In this document: in pieces, positions 1 through 15,657 of the stretch
How the letters are laid out: each line of letters starts with the position of its first letter
How positions within the stretch are numbered: the first letter of the stretch is position 1
NCBI RefSeq assembly: GCF_964204645.1
Contig: NC_134025.1
Span: forward strand, 27,558,001 to 27,622,000
Direction: 5' to 3'
DNA: 64,000 nt
Origin: Tubulanus polymorphus
Taxonomy: Eukaryota; Nemertea; Palaeonemertea; Tubulaniformes; Tubulanidae
Translations under genes and position numbers: made by a program
Notes under the pieces: generated by a model
The model's database searches: none
Told to the model about the DNA's origin: nothing
What the model saw: the letters and a program-made list of their open reading frames with translations, nothing else

Positions 1-14
1 ATGTGATTTTCTAG

Positions 15-1219
15 GCTGGAATCACAACGACCTTGAATTCGCGTTGTTCCGTACTAGCTGCTGCTAACAGTGTATTCGGTAGATGGGACGACACGAAGGG
101 CGCTGAAAATATCGACTTTATGCCGACTATTTTATCCCGATTTGATACAATTTTCATCATTAAAGATGAACACAATGAAGCTCGTGATATGGTGAGTCTA
201 ATAATATGCTGACTGTAGATATCATCAGTGATTAGGGCATTAGATTCATCCTGTTTCTATTTTAGACTTTAGCCAAGCACGTTATGGGAATTCATATGAA
301 CGCTCATCAAATGGCTGAAGAAGAACGAGAAGGTGAAATTGACTTGTCAACTTTGAAAAAATACATCTCATACGTTCGAAGGTTTGTAAAAAAATTCATA
401 ACATTTATTTTGTGTATCTTTAAATCAGATAATTGAATGTTTCCATTTTTTGTGCAGTCGTTGTGGTCCCAGATTATCAGAAGCAGCAGCTGGTAAATTG
501 AAGAATCGCTACGTGCTGATGAGGAACGGGGCTGGAGAACATGAGAAAGAGACTGGAAAGAGGACGGCTATTCCGATTACTGTCAGGTGAGTCTAGCAGT
601 TTGATGTGAATTCAATACAAAGCAACAAATCTTTGCGATGTTTTTATATCTTAACAAATTATTTTGATACTCAGGCAACTCGAAGCTATTATACGAATGT
701 CGGAATCTCTTGCTAAAATGCGTATGGCACCATTTGCTCTTGAATCTGATGTGGAAGAAGCGCTGCGATTGTTTCAAGTTTCGACTTTGGATGCTGCAAT
801 GTCAGGAAGTCTTGCAGGTAGTGATTACGCGAGTTGTGAACTGAAATTTTCCGAAGGCTTCATCGGTTTGTTAATCTTAAACGGAAATATCTGCGATATT
901 TGTTTCTAGGAGCAGAAGGTTTTACGACTGAAGAAGATCAAGAGATGATATCACGAATTGAAAAACAGATGAAACGTCGATTTGTGATTGGCTCACAAGT
1001 ATCAGAGCACGCGATCGTTCAAGACTTTCTCAAACAGGTATTGATTGATTTGTTGTACAGCTAGAGCACCAGCGGTTGTATAATTTATATCATATGCATA
1101 TTATTCGTCTTTTCCAGAAATACCCGGAAAGATCAATTTACAAAGTTTTGCATTTCATGATTCGAAGAGGAGAAATCCAACATCGAATGCAGAGGAAAAT
1201 GTTATACAGGGTGAAATAA
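15..1219 (+). CDS. MCM5: MCM5 DNA replication licensing factor, 3' part (5' end outside window)
   Basis: C-terminal part of the MCM5 subunit of the MCM2-7 replicative helicase, which acts in the nucleus at replication origins and forks. Exons read 15-191, 266-381, 458-586, 675-817, 910-1037 and 1118-1219, with phases that join cleanly. The first visible exon starts [10 protein letters not shown] and carries the sensor-1/arginine-finger region ([15 protein letters not shown], then a PTILSRFD motif). Later exons give the lid domain ([32 protein letters not shown]) and the C-terminal winged helix ([25 protein letters not shown]). Residue-by-residue agreement with animal MCM5 is very high and the end is intact (stop 1217-1219). 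An AATAAA at 1342-1347 is a plausible poly(A) signal. The N-terminal domain and the Walker A/B motifs must lie to the left of the window. Confidence 0.96.
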
Positions 1220-2653
1220 TTATTTATCGATACTGCAGGATTCGGTTAGGATTTTTTGAGATCTTTTCTACTTAAAACTGTTACCAATTATTGTGTTCAG
1301 AAGTTTTTGTACTTGAAGTGCTAAATTTGAATAATCAGGTAAATAAAATTTAATAAGGTCAGAAGAAATTGATTCTATTCATCTACTTAATACCGATGAA
1401 CGTGATAGAGGATTTGTTTGTGTTACGGTGGAACCTTTTGTTATAACGTCCTCAGATGTTACCATTTATCTGTTAATTACAAACCTAGAATTTTGTCCCA
1501 AATAGGAGTCAAATATTTCATACTGGTTATAACGAACATATATTCTGGTCCCCTGAAGTTTGTCGTAGTGAAATTCCACTGTATCCCTAAGCAACAAATA
1601 GTTAATAGAATAAGTTCTTATATTTTAAAAATTAATGGATTTATTTCGTAAAACATGAGATAAAAATAATCAAATAACAATTATTTAATCGTATAATGCA
1701 AGCATTGATACAAACGTTATATCAGAAAATTGAAAGATACCTTCTTTAATACTGATATCAATCTCCCCTCCCCCTATAAACTACTAATCAGTTCACACGA
1801 TTTTCAAATTGATGTAATAAATTTTACTGGTTTATCACATTTATACAAATGATTGATTGTTCAGCAAACCTGCTGAAATCGGCTCAGTTTAATCGGACTT
1901 GATATCTGGATGTTATTCATAGTCCACCTATACATAAATAGATGTAAATTACAATGTTTAGTACGGATTCCTCATGAAGCGGATAAGTTCCAATTGATCT
2001 GAATTAAGCGATTCTACAGCATGATTAAAAGTTAACATCTGTGAGCTCTACTTCCGATACTACCGGTAGATAAAAACACTGCTAGCTGAAAACTATTATT
2101 TGAGACAGTATTTCAATCTATATGTTCTGAGTTTCGGCTGATGACATTTCAGTCTCTGTTCTACTTAAAATTGATGATGTATGAACAGAATAAGAAAATG
2201 AAGCTTGATTTGCATTCGCTACTGGTTCCTCTGAAATTAAAATGATTTAATGATTGGAATGGAATTTCACTGGTTATAGAACTCTTTATCACTGTAGAAA
2301 CCAACCATAAAGTATGTTATATGTAAACAGCAAAGGCTGAAGTGAGGAAATGTGTTAGTAGTAAAAGGGACATGTTTTCATTAATATGACTAAATATGCA
2401 TATGTACAAAAATTCATAAAGACTAGTCTAATTTTTTATATGTATTATTCTAGATATCTGAATATTCATAATTACTTTATGGATGGCACCTTCCTTCATC
2501 AGGAAGGTTCAGCCTGTAAATCACCTGTGTTCTCAAATAATGAATATCTGTCTTCTTGCTTGATAAACTTGTGCACAAAACTGAAGAATAAGAAGAAAAC
2601 AATAACTCACTGGAACAAGTCTTTCATTCATATACTCGAGCAACTCGGTTAAA
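1220..2653. other. Intergenic, MCM5 3' end to SLC46-like 3' end
   Basis: This is the gap between two genes that converge tail to tail. Apart from the poly(A) signal for MCM5 (AATAAA, 1342-1347), I see only AT-rich sequence with short random ORFs lacking splice borders or family similarity. The 3' UTRs of both genes must lie here. Confidence 0.6.
1342..1347 (+). terminator. Poly(A) signal AATAAA, probable MCM5
   Basis: Canonical AATAAA 123 bases after the MCM5 stop codon, on the coding strand. The cleavage site cannot be placed from the sequence alone. Confidence 0.5.
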
Positions 2654-4251
2654 TTACCCAATGATTATAATCGGAATGATCATCATGGCAGCTGCCAAAA
2701 TGAAACAAAATCCCGGGTAAAAACTGATCGTGGCCGGGTAGAGGTTGTTGAATATGACTGACGCTAATAGAGTAATTAAACTCTCTCCAGAAGCAACGAA
2801 CGCAAACATCTTGCCTAAAAACAGATAAATGTAGTAATGATCGGAACTGAATAAGAATTTGATAGGAATTAAAATTATATTGGTTCGCCGAATTGTTATG
2901 TTACCCGTTTCATCCTTGTCAACAAATTTTGATAATAGAGCTCGGCATCCAGCAGCACCAAATCCTTGAAACATCCCGATAACAGGAACTGAATATAGAC
3001 AAACAAATCGTAATTTTCTCGAAGTGCTCTAAAGTATTCAATTATACGTTACATTGACCACTAAATACAAACCCAGGAAGACTAGCCACTTTACCATGCT
3101 AACAGCAAGTACAATCAGGGCAATACCTCTTGCCGAGAAACCAATGATGATCAGTATTGTATCCCACAATAACAAATAGTGTTTAAACAATGGGAGAATC
3201 ACAATCAAACCAATACCAGACATCGCGTTAGTAAAACCCAGATAATAACCATACTCTGTCTGAGTAAAATTCCTCGGTGCATGACGTAGGTATAGATATG
3301 CTAAGTCATTGTGCGCTGAAATTTAAAATTGACGGAGTAAATAATTAATTTTCATAGTGTAGGTTAACTTAGTTTAACTTTTGCATCGAAAACCTCACCA
3401 GAAAATGCAAAGAATCCACCGAGAAATGCTCCAAATGTCAGTAACAGGTTTCGTCTTAAGTGACCGTCTCGAGGTCGAAATAAACATATTGCCGATTCTT
3501 TAAAATGGGTAAGATTAAAAAGATGGCGACATAGATTGGTATTCTGCTCGACAATTTGATCGGCCGGATGGACGTCATCTATCCACAATAGCGTGTATAC
3601 TATCAGAATAAAATGACACACGATCATAATGACGAATACGTATTGAAAGCCCAGATGATCGAGAAGCACCCCACTCAGCGAAAGACCGATCGTTCCACCG
3701 AGAAATGACATGGATTCGAGAACAGCGACGCGAATCGTACGATTCGATTCGCTAGTAATGTTTGACATGTAACTAAACACGCTCAGTATACACGTAACGA
3801 AACCACCGGCGATTCCGTTCAGGAATGGACTCAGCAGAATCAGCGGTAATGGAAGTTTAGGAAACATCGAATTCAGCACGTAGTTTACCAGTCCGAATAC
3901 GGCTCCGATCGACGGTAAAATGATCGGAATTTTGCGGCCGATTTTATCACTCCAGGAACCGATGAAAGCAGCAGATATAATTGATGGAAGCGTCAGACAG
4001 ATATTCGTGTACAGAATCCAATGCGATGTTTCCGATTGTACATATTTTTCCTCTGATTCGTATTCATTCAGATTGTCGCATATTTCTGAACTGTCATATT
4101 TCAAGAGACAGGTTTTCTTGTAGAGTAACGCCTGTAACGCCGGATATTGCATCCATACCGCGATCATATACAGAAACAGAACCGGTTCTACTGTAACCTT
4201 GCGTAAATAACCGACACATGATGTGAATCTTGCAGATGAAACTGAAGGCAT
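2654..4251 (-). CDS. SLC46-type major facilitator transporter (proton-coupled folate transporter family)
   Basis: Multi-pass MFS transporter of about 446 residues. Exons, low to high coordinate, are 2654-2814, 2905-2988, 3073-3315 and 3399-4251; together they make 1341 nt. The first exon codes for TM1 (VEPVLFLYMIAVWMQYPALQ), a long Cys-containing extracellular loop (KKTC, SSEICDN), TM2, and the MFS loop 2-3 signature SWSDKIGRK. Later exons give the second half-bundle (RGIALIVLAVSM, GFGAAGCRALLSK) and a very hydrophobic tail ending near MMIIPIIIIG. The VEPVLFLYM opening and the disulphide-type loop are typical of SLC46A1/A3, proton-coupled carriers for folate-like or other organic anions at plasma or lysosomal membranes. 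Which paralogue, and therefore which substrate, cannot be told. The start at 4249-4251 is the first ATG of the long open frame; a non-coding exon upstream is possible. Confidence 0.85.
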
Positions 4252-4855
4252 ATCTATACTTGACCTGAAATATGAAAACTTTTTCTGTCAAAAACTCAGA
4301 CTGAAGTCCAACCCTGATATAATGTTGCAACAACAGACATAATATTTTCACTCTGCTAGTTTTTTTTTCAATTAACGAACGACCCAAATTTAGATAAAAT
4401 ATGATATCTTACCTAAATTTAGTAATATTTCGAGATAAAAAAATGAAAATTCTGAAAATAAAATCCAACTAAAATTGTTTCCTGGTTTCTCCACATAACC
4501 TTCATGACCAATTCAAACCAATTCAAGGATTTATTGCTTCGAATTAATTACAAGTAATAGCAAAAAATATACCGAGAACGGACCGCCGACAAAAGTAACA
4601 TTATGAGAGATATACAAATGGAAATGTAGTTGTTTTTGACTTACAGTAATTAATTAATTAATCTATCAACATGGGGTTCGATGATTGGCTGAACAAGCTG
4701 CCACGCCCCGCTAAATTTAAAATCGGTTTTGACAACGCAATGTGCTCTGTTGATTCGAGCTATGGCATTTTCATCACTTAAAAAACATTATTGTTAGAAT
4801 TTAAAAGTGTTAGAAAATATAAAGATCTCCCAACTCATGGAAATAAATCCCATGA

Positions 4856-6440
4856 TTAGCTATTATAAGATACATTTGACACTGGTAGAAATAAAGGTAA
4901 TATTCTGCTGAACATGAACTTATTAAACCAACGATTCGTTATAATCCTGGAATTAATGAACGGGTAGTAAAGTTCTTCAATCCGATTTGAACCTGCCGTC
5001 ACTATAGCTCGTGATACATCAACGGGATTCTCAAGAGGAAACCACTTCATCGCTCTTGTCGTGTTGAATTTATCCATTGCCGTATTTAACATATCTGTTT
5101 CTGAACAACAACAAAAAGGAAACCCATTTTACCTCGAAGTTTACAAGAATATATTTGGGCTTTATAGATAAAATGTATACCCACCAACTCCACCGATGAT
5201 ACATAGGGTAACTGACGTACGAACTCTGGTGAACTGGAATTGTATTCGAAGACTGGTAAAAAATCCATCCAGAGCAAACTTGGCTGCGGCGTAACTGTGT
5301 TGGAAAGGCGTGCCGATTTTCCCTGCAAGAGATACAATGTATTAATTCTACCCAGAAAGATACATTCGATAAAAAGAAATAAAAAAGATAGAATGTAGAA
5401 ATGTACTCGGCGTTAAGGCGTTAAAATTATACAAAGTAATGAGAATATAACATCACCCAGCCCGCACCATGCCAAAAAAACTCACCAGCCACAGATGAAA
5501 CCACAATGATGCGGCCTTCGTTTTTCGTAAGAAGCTTCAAAGCGTGAGAAGTAAGGTGTACGTAGCTTTTAAAATTCACGTCGATATATTCATCGAGCGT
5601 GGTTAGATTGGTCCTACTACCAGACCAGAATCCGAACTCTATCGGCGCTACATGATTTATTACTAAAACATCAATGGCACCCAAAATTATTTCCGTTTGC
5701 TGAAATAAAATGATTTCACATTGTTAGCGTAGTTCATTCGATAAGCAATAAGCACGTATACCGAGTATATACTTCGTCTTTAGATAATTACCTCAATCAA
5801 AAGTAAAGTATTTTCCATTTTGGACAAGTCAGTCGCTAAATAGGATACTGTTGCATTGTTGGGAGACAATTCTTTACAATGTTTAGCGACCTGGTAGATA
5901 TAACTATATAATCTGAATATAACCGTTTGTTTCGACCAAACTGCAGAAGAAATTTCTACAATTAACTTACCTTCTGTAACAGGTGCCCTCTCCTTGCCGC
6001 TAACATAATAGATGATCCTAATTTTGCATATCTATAGGCTAACTGTTCACCAATACCAGAAGATGATCCGGTTATCAATACTCGTTTGCCAAACATTTCA
6101 TCATCTATTAAAATCGCCATGCATTCTTCTGTACATTATGTCATCATTTCAGATGAATCAATAATAATAATAATAATAATAATAATATAATATATTTAAT
6201 AATATATTCATTTACAGTCCGTTACATAAAAATATCTCAACAGACAATCAAGTTAAACAATGGACTATTCGATCTTTTAAGAAAGAGTTTTTGAAATTAG
6301 AAATGAGCTTCCCACCTGAAGGCGCAAAAATGCAAAAACCCACCTGTTTCATTTTCGGAACATATGTAACTTATCATGAAAGCAACGAAACCAATTCCAA
6401 CTGTCACCCATAATACAGAAAATGGTCTGTTGGCAAACAT
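4856..6440 (-). CDS. 11-beta-hydroxysteroid dehydrogenase 1-like short-chain dehydrogenase
   Basis: Membrane-anchored SDR oxidoreductase, about 314 residues. Exons are 4856-5094, 5185-5322, 5486-5699, 5792-5890, 5971-6128 and 6344-6440 (945 nt). The first exon encodes a short N-terminal anchor (MFANRPFSVLWVTVGIGFVA), as in ER-anchored HSD11B1. Next come the cofactor motif TGSSSGIG (residues ~52-59), the INHV segment (NNAG-equivalent), the catalytic Ser in VVSSVAG (~186) and Tyr/Lys in SYAAAK (~200/204). The C-terminal exon (AMKWFPLENPVDVSRAI) also follows HSD11B1. All catalytic residues are intact. The true substrate in an invertebrate is unknown; HSD11B1L, which shares this layout, is an equally good name. 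The start is the ATG at 6438-6440; the frame stays open further upstream only through a GTG at 6495-6497 before a stop. Confidence 0.88.
6159..6187. repeat. (AAT)n microsatellite
   Basis: Run of about nine AAT/ATA units, decaying into AT-rich sequence. It lies in the first intron of the SDR gene, upstream of its second exon (minus strand). Confidence 0.9.
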
Positions 6441-8688
6441 CTTAGAATATTCTCTTACCCCCGAGGATTTCAGATATTTATACAAAAACCGACCCACTTC
6501 ATTAGAAAGTTAAAAGTCTGAAAGGGAAATTTAGGTCTATCACTTTCCGAGAAAAGTGTTTAAAGCATGCAATGACAGTTTCTTGGAATCTTTTTTTCTT
6601 CTTTTTTCATCAGGTTTCTCTCGTTTGCATTCAACGAAGGCGTACGTATTTCGGCGGACTCGTTAATACGAGCATTTATTTCAGATCTAAATGTCATTTG
6701 CCAGAATACTGGTTATAAATATAATGGCCTCGAGCGTCTTTGTTATCAAACATTATAATTTGGGACATTGTATGATTTGCGTATAATAAAACACCATCAG
6801 TGACAAAATCCCGCAGTTGGATGGCTATGCCCCTGGTTACCTACATGAAAATATCGACAAATCACAACCAAATAACCAAAGCATCATGTGCCAACTTCGC
6901 TTTGAGTTTGCCAGAGAAAATTAATCCATTAATTTCTAAGTCAAATTTCAAAACTCAGAACAATATGGACGTGTCCTTGTCAAATCCTTCACTTGGGCTT
7001 CATCATTTCATCTCTCTATATACCGCACCTACATTTACTCCCACACCATTAAGCAAATGAAACCTCCATCAGAAGAACATGAAATAAAACATAAATTTAC
7101 TATAGAGAATTTATTTAACCTTTGACTCTACTAGAACAATAACATCGTCTATATAACACATGACAATATCAAAAATCTAACGCCTATCTGGGGACACTGA
7201 ATGCATTATTATATAAAGTGACTAAAATCACAGTCAAACTTTTACCTGATGTACAATGTACAAATATAATGTATTTTGACTCTAATCATTTATTTGATAT
7301 CTAATTAACGATCAACAGAGGAAAAATTGAGGCAGGATCTTATTTAAGAGGGAGATCAAGAGACGCACTACAGTGATGAATAGACAGCTGTAAAATTGGT
7401 AGAATTCCGATTAACAAATGAATTCGATGTAAAGTTTTTGATATCTGATACCTGACAAACACGTTATCCTTAAAAGGAAACACATAATAAACAAAGTACT
7501 ATTTATAATAGAATAAAGAAATGTTTATACAGCAGACTCCTTTTTACTTGGTACCATGAATCACTTTGGTAAACCAACTTTCTCATGAATTCCCTACGAT
7601 GAAATTCTTATCTTGTCCAACTTTAAGATTTTAATGATAAAAATTTCTTTTTCGGGAGGAGTCTACTGTACATGCAACAACACAAATATGGCACATTGAA
7701 TAAAGCAGATAAGAAATCCTGTGGAAGCTATTATTACTTTTTACACATAGGGTGGGATCACAATCTAATTCTTTTTTATACACATTACTCAGTCTTCTTA
7801 AAGCTGTTCAACCGTGTTTATAGAACGCCAACATAGTAAGCGTTACAGAGGTAGAGTTTTACAAACAAACGAAATGAAATGCAATGAAACATGGTCAGAG
7901 AATCTCTCGTCAATACAAAAGGTATGCAAGGTTTAATTTGATTAACTTTAAGTAACCGTGGTCATATGAAGCAAAGGGAAGAAGACTAGGTTTTGACTCT
8001 TGTCACGTGTAGATATGATTTACTAGCAACGTTAAACATATAAATGAATAGGAAATTGTATTAAATAAGGCATAAATAAAGAAGTAAGAGACATTTTGAA
8101 CTGTTCTAATAACTTCACAAATTGTTCATCCTTTAATGGGCTTGAACATTTTTGCCAACATTAAAGTAATACCAACAATAAATCTAAATCTCATAATCAA
8201 ATTTTAAAGCTCTTAATAAGATAACAATATCATCTTCAAAAACGAAGATTACTTCCACAAACTATGGATATGATTGTAAAATAATACAGTAAATGTAATT
8301 AGGTTTAGTAGCCGGGAGTTTTGGTAAGGGCATTAGCGTAACTATCAACAAGCTCATTCCTACTCTGAATTATTCATCATTACAGACCAATTTCGTTATG
8401 TAATCACCAAAGAACATATCCGATACAATAACAATAATAATTCAAGTCATATTTCTATAAAGCCGCGGAGCATCTATAACTATGTGCTTCTAGTTTAAGT
8501 ACTGGTATATTCAGCCATCTACTAGCGGGATTAATACATAGTATCAGGCTTTACTATTCTGGGATAGCATTTACCTAGAAATAGAAACATTATCATTAAC
8601 CATTGCAAGGACAATTTGTTAAAGATTTATGAATTTCATTTCTTTTTGAATATGTCTCCGCAATTAAGATGTATTAATACTGCTATTC
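6441..8688. other. Intergenic, SDR gene to LDH
   Basis: About 2.2 kb between the 5' end of the SDR gene and the 3' end of LDH. It should contain the SDR promoter (near 6441-6700) and the LDH 3' UTR. I see no other convincing exons. The open frame at 6800-7060 (+) has no splice context and no recognisable similarity. Confidence 0.55.
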
Positions 8689-11665
<2,977 letters not shown>

Positions 11666-12445
11666 TTTCACTCTATGTGTACTTGAACCTGAAAATCAAT
11701 GTTTAACAATAATGTGGTAAAACAATCATCGACTTAAAGTTGTATAGCAGACTAGTCTTAATTCAAGACGTTGTTACGGCCCCCTCCAACAGTTTGGGAA
11801 CAACAAACGGCTAGTTTGAGATCTATTTATTATGCCAAGTGCTGTCAGTCAGTGCTTCTCGATGACGATGATTATATTCGTCATCACAATGTCTTGATTA
11901 AAAGACAGAGCCTGGCAGAAGAGACAGATTCAAGCACAGCAGTAATAATACACAGCATCCCAGACGTGCGTGGTGAAACTAGGTCAGGTGGGTACGGTTG
12001 TTGCAGTCGATGACTCGATATCGCGAATTCACACTTCTCAGCGGTATTTCAGAAAAAAACCAAACCAATTATGAAACGAATAGATTTCAAAAACATTTCC
12101 TCAGTGTATTCTAGATGTACTTTACCTCGACTAAGCAGAAATTCTCTATTTGAACAAGAAAATGACCTTAGGATGCCTTTCAAATGAACTAATCTGACAG
12201 TTCATGTATAACGTGGAGCCGCTTCTTTGCCACCGTAAATACTCGATAGTAGGTTCGAATCCCAGAATTAACAAACTCTCAGTAAATACGCATTATTATC
12301 GGAAAATCATTTATTCATATTCACACTAAAAGTTATAACATTGTGAAATCATAATCAAATCATTGAAAACATGATTCAGTCAGTATCTTTCCATTCCATA
12401 AATACATATCCCAGCAGCTGTAGCACACCTCAGCTGGACGAGACC
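11666..12445. other. Intergenic, LDH promoter side and kanadaptin 3' end
   Basis: About 780 bp between the LDH start and the kanadaptin stop, both on the minus strand. It should hold the LDH promoter and 5' UTR and the kanadaptin 3' UTR. A GGTTCGAATCC string near 12252-12262 resembles a tRNA B-box, but no tRNA or SINE head could be built around it. Confidence 0.5.
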
Positions 12446-15400
12446 TCAGTAACCATACTTCTCATTGAGTTTCGTTTTCCCATCTCCCGTTTGATCTAAA
12501 TGACATATCGAGTAATATAGTTTTTATATTATATCATTGACGAACAGTATAAATAATCCCAATTGGTTTTACAGTGAATACTTACCGGCTGGTGGCATCC
12601 ATACTGCGTAGTTAGGATCATCTGTTTCGGTATACTCTTTCATCTTTTTCACCTGAAAAAACGAACAAGCACAAAATATAATTACATCCGGACACATTTT
12701 CACATTTAGAAATTACGGGTCGTATTTTCTTTACCTTTGAAACAAGTTTATCCGATTTTCGTTTAATTGGAAATGATTTCACTTCAGCAGATTTATCCAA
12801 TTTCGATGGATTTTCAGTTCTTTGACATTTATCCGATTTAACTTCCTTACTATTGACTTTAGAATCCGTTTCAGTTTGTGATAATTGAGAGCTATTTTCA
12901 TTTTTAGTTTGCATTTTATCAATTTTGACCACTTTTTCCAGTTTATCCTCATTTGGTTTTATAAGACCGTAAGATTTCTCATTCACTGGCGAATTGTCTG
13001 TAGTCTTAATGTGATCCTTTGAATCCTCAACTGTGCTCTTTTTTTCTACAACTGCTGTTTCATTTTCATCGTCATCTTCTTCAACTTCTACTTCAGAATG
13101 TTGAAATCCCTGTAAATGAGACATTTCGTATAAAAAGACCAATCAGGAATAAACTGTATAATATGCCACGAGTAGAATTTGGAATACACTTACTGGATCT
13201 GATGTTTGTTGGACAGCAGGTTTTAAGACAGGACCTTTGATTTTACCAGTTAAGGGTAGAGTTCCTTTCTGTGCATCATTGGTTATGGCTGCCTTCTGTT
13301 CAAGTCTTTAAAACAAACATTTTAAATTAGTTTTTAACAAATATTACAGTCAAACTGGCTTTAGTTGTCATAAGAAAAGTCGTCACTATTTTTTTTTCCC
13401 AATTTGTATTTCCATTCAATTAACTAAGCAGAAGTTATCAACATAATGATCATCTCAACTACACATATGCAAGTTTGACTTTAGTAGCAAAATCCTCATG
13501 AGAAGCTTACTTCATAATAGCCGGTAATGAAGCTGGCTTCGCAATATTCGCCAATCTTCGTAGTTTTTGTTCTTGGTGTTTCAATTCGAAAAGTTGACTT
13601 TTTAATTTCATACGAGTTCTTTTATCCATAGCACCAGATTTCAGCGAGGACATGTAAGCGTCTAAGTCATCGACGTCGTCCGATTCCAGCGTAGCCTGCT
13701 TCGCGTTTTCAAGTTGCTTCGTGATTTCGACAATTTCAGTTTCAATCACTTTTAACTTTTCAACCTGTTAGAAAGAATTCAAGGTTAATCTAATATCTAA
13801 TCCAATTTTCAATCCAATTTTCATACTAAATGAAATTTACCAATGAATCGTATGTTTCAACTGTATCGCTATCTTTTCCAGCTTTTTTCATGCGTTCAAG
13901 TCGTTTCTGTTCAATGACACCGGTTCGATCTAAAAACGTATCATCGTCGCTGTCATAGAAATCATCGTCCTCCCAATTCTTCTTCTTTCTCTTCTTACTC
14001 TCTAAAACCAATCACCATAAGAGAGTCGATTAGCAATCAACGAAATGCAAACTCAAAAATAAACTACAAGATCATTAACATACCATGACTAGATTTTCGA
14101 AGTTCTCCGAGTCGGTCTAGAATTCGCAATGCTTCCATCGCGCATGCAACAACAGCGTCTTTCTTTTTTCCGGATACGAGAGCTTCAGCTACCATCGGAT
14201 GACCAGTTGACGTATCAACAGGCAACCTGAACAACAACAGATCACATCGAAATTTAGAAACATTTCTCAAAACTCGCTCATCAAATATGTAGATACTTAC
14301 TCGATTCGACAATGATGCTTCCCATATCCAGCAGCAAGAAACTCATATTCAGGAATGTCATGACCTAAAAACATAGCATTACGGTGACTGATTTATTGTA
14401 GCAGTATTCTTAGTAATATGAATCAAACATATAGTTTAAGTATTGTACTTACCTTCACGTTCAAAGTATTTTTTCAATTCTTTCTTGGGATCGTCAAAAG
14501 TCAGTTCACTTTCTTCAGCCAAGGCAAAAGGGTTTACTTCATCTGGCTCCTCACTATCTTCAATAGCATCATCTCCTTTAAGACAAACATCACTGTCATT
14601 AGTACGAATGTATCAATTTGTACACTGAGGAATACATAAAAAGAGAAATCTCACCCATTCCCCATGAACAACTCGTGTCCTGTTGTACTTTCTGTTTTGC
14701 GGCTTCAATCTCGTCTAGATTAGCTTGTTTCAGCAGTTCCGCTTGGGCCTTCTGTTTCTCTCTCTGTAACTTCATTTCAGTAATCGTAAGTTCTGATTCG
14801 GCATCTTGGTCATCAGGTGGGCCCTGGAAAATAAAAAGATTTTGTTTATTAAAATCAGTTCCATCATCTTTAGTTTTGAGTATACCAAATTTTCAGTTGA
14901 ATCTTACTTGCAGGATGTAAAGTCTTGAACTGCCTCCAAATTTGATAACATGACCGACTCGAATGCGATAATACGTACGAGGGTGAACTTTATTCTTATT
15001 AATCCAAGTTCCATGCGTACTATCTAGATCATATAGATACCATCCAACCTCGTTATTATCAGTTTTCTGAACACAATATTGAACTATAGCGTGATGACGA
15101 GACAATGATAAATGCTCCATGCTAACGTCACAGCTCGGAAGACGACCAAATACATAGAACGGCTTATCGGTGAGTTTAATTGTGTCGATTATAGTTCCAT
15201 TTTTTAAGATTTCAAATTGATATTCCGTTTCACATAAACCGCTCCACGCTGGTTCCTTGTAAGGTATTGACGTCTGAGCATGTTTTAGTTTTTCAGCTGG
15301 AGATAGAGATTTCATTTTAGAATCACTTTTCGGCGGCTTAGGAACATTTTTGGCTAATGTCTGCGTTTGCTGTGAATTATTTTCACCTGATGGTGATAGT

Positions 15401-15657
15401 TTAGCTGTATTCACTTTTGGCAAGCTTGCAGGTAAGATGAAAGTAGGCTTCTTGAATGCGGTGCTTTCCGATTCTGTTTTATCCTCATTAGTTTCCATTG
15501 GTTTCTCTTCAGACTTTGACAATGTCTCATCCACATTTTGTTCCATTTTCACAGATGAAGAAAGATCTTTGGATGATTTATCGTCACTTTCTAGTTCACA
15601 CGCTTTTTTCTCTTCCTCCTGATGATGGGGTAAATCATAAGTATTTTCAGTAGCCAT
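12446..15657 (-). CDS. SLC4A1AP: Kanadaptin (SLC4A1AP), FHA-domain nuclear protein
   Basis: Orthologue of kanadaptin, a mostly nuclear FHA-domain protein of poorly defined role. Eleven exons: 12446-12495, 12586-12652, 12735-13109, 13194-13305, 13511-13764, 13841-14001, 14084-14226, 14301-14364, 14453-14575, 14655-14823 and 14908-15657 (2268 nt, 755 aa; vertebrate forms are about 740-800). The long first exon has an acidic/Ser-rich N-terminus followed by the FHA domain (~170-247) with GRLPSCDVSMEHLSLSRHHA and LDSTHGTWIN. Then come a charged coiled coil (MKLQREKQKAQAELLKQ), a dsRBD-like segment (HPMVAEALVSGKKKDAV), an acidic Lys-rich stretch (ESKKRKKKNWEDDD), a second coiled coil, a low-complexity acidic exon, and the conserved C-terminal block (DDPNYAVWMPPAG). 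Its 5' end faces NVL across about 0.7 kb, so a shared promoter region is likely. Confidence 0.93.

Noticed and set aside
6441-6497. Upstream in-frame extension of the 11beta-HSD-like gene
   Set aside because: Opens only at a GTG with a stop just upstream. The ATG at 6438-6440 also fits the family's short N-terminal anchor better.
12200-12290. tRNA or SINE suggested by GGTTCGAATCC
   Set aside because: Only the B-box is present. No A-box, acceptor stem or clover-leaf could be formed by eye.
14618-15622. 100- and 90-codon plus-strand frames opposite kanadaptin
   Set aside because: Antisense shadows of conserved kanadaptin exons with Ser/Cys/Phe-rich, unprotein-like composition.
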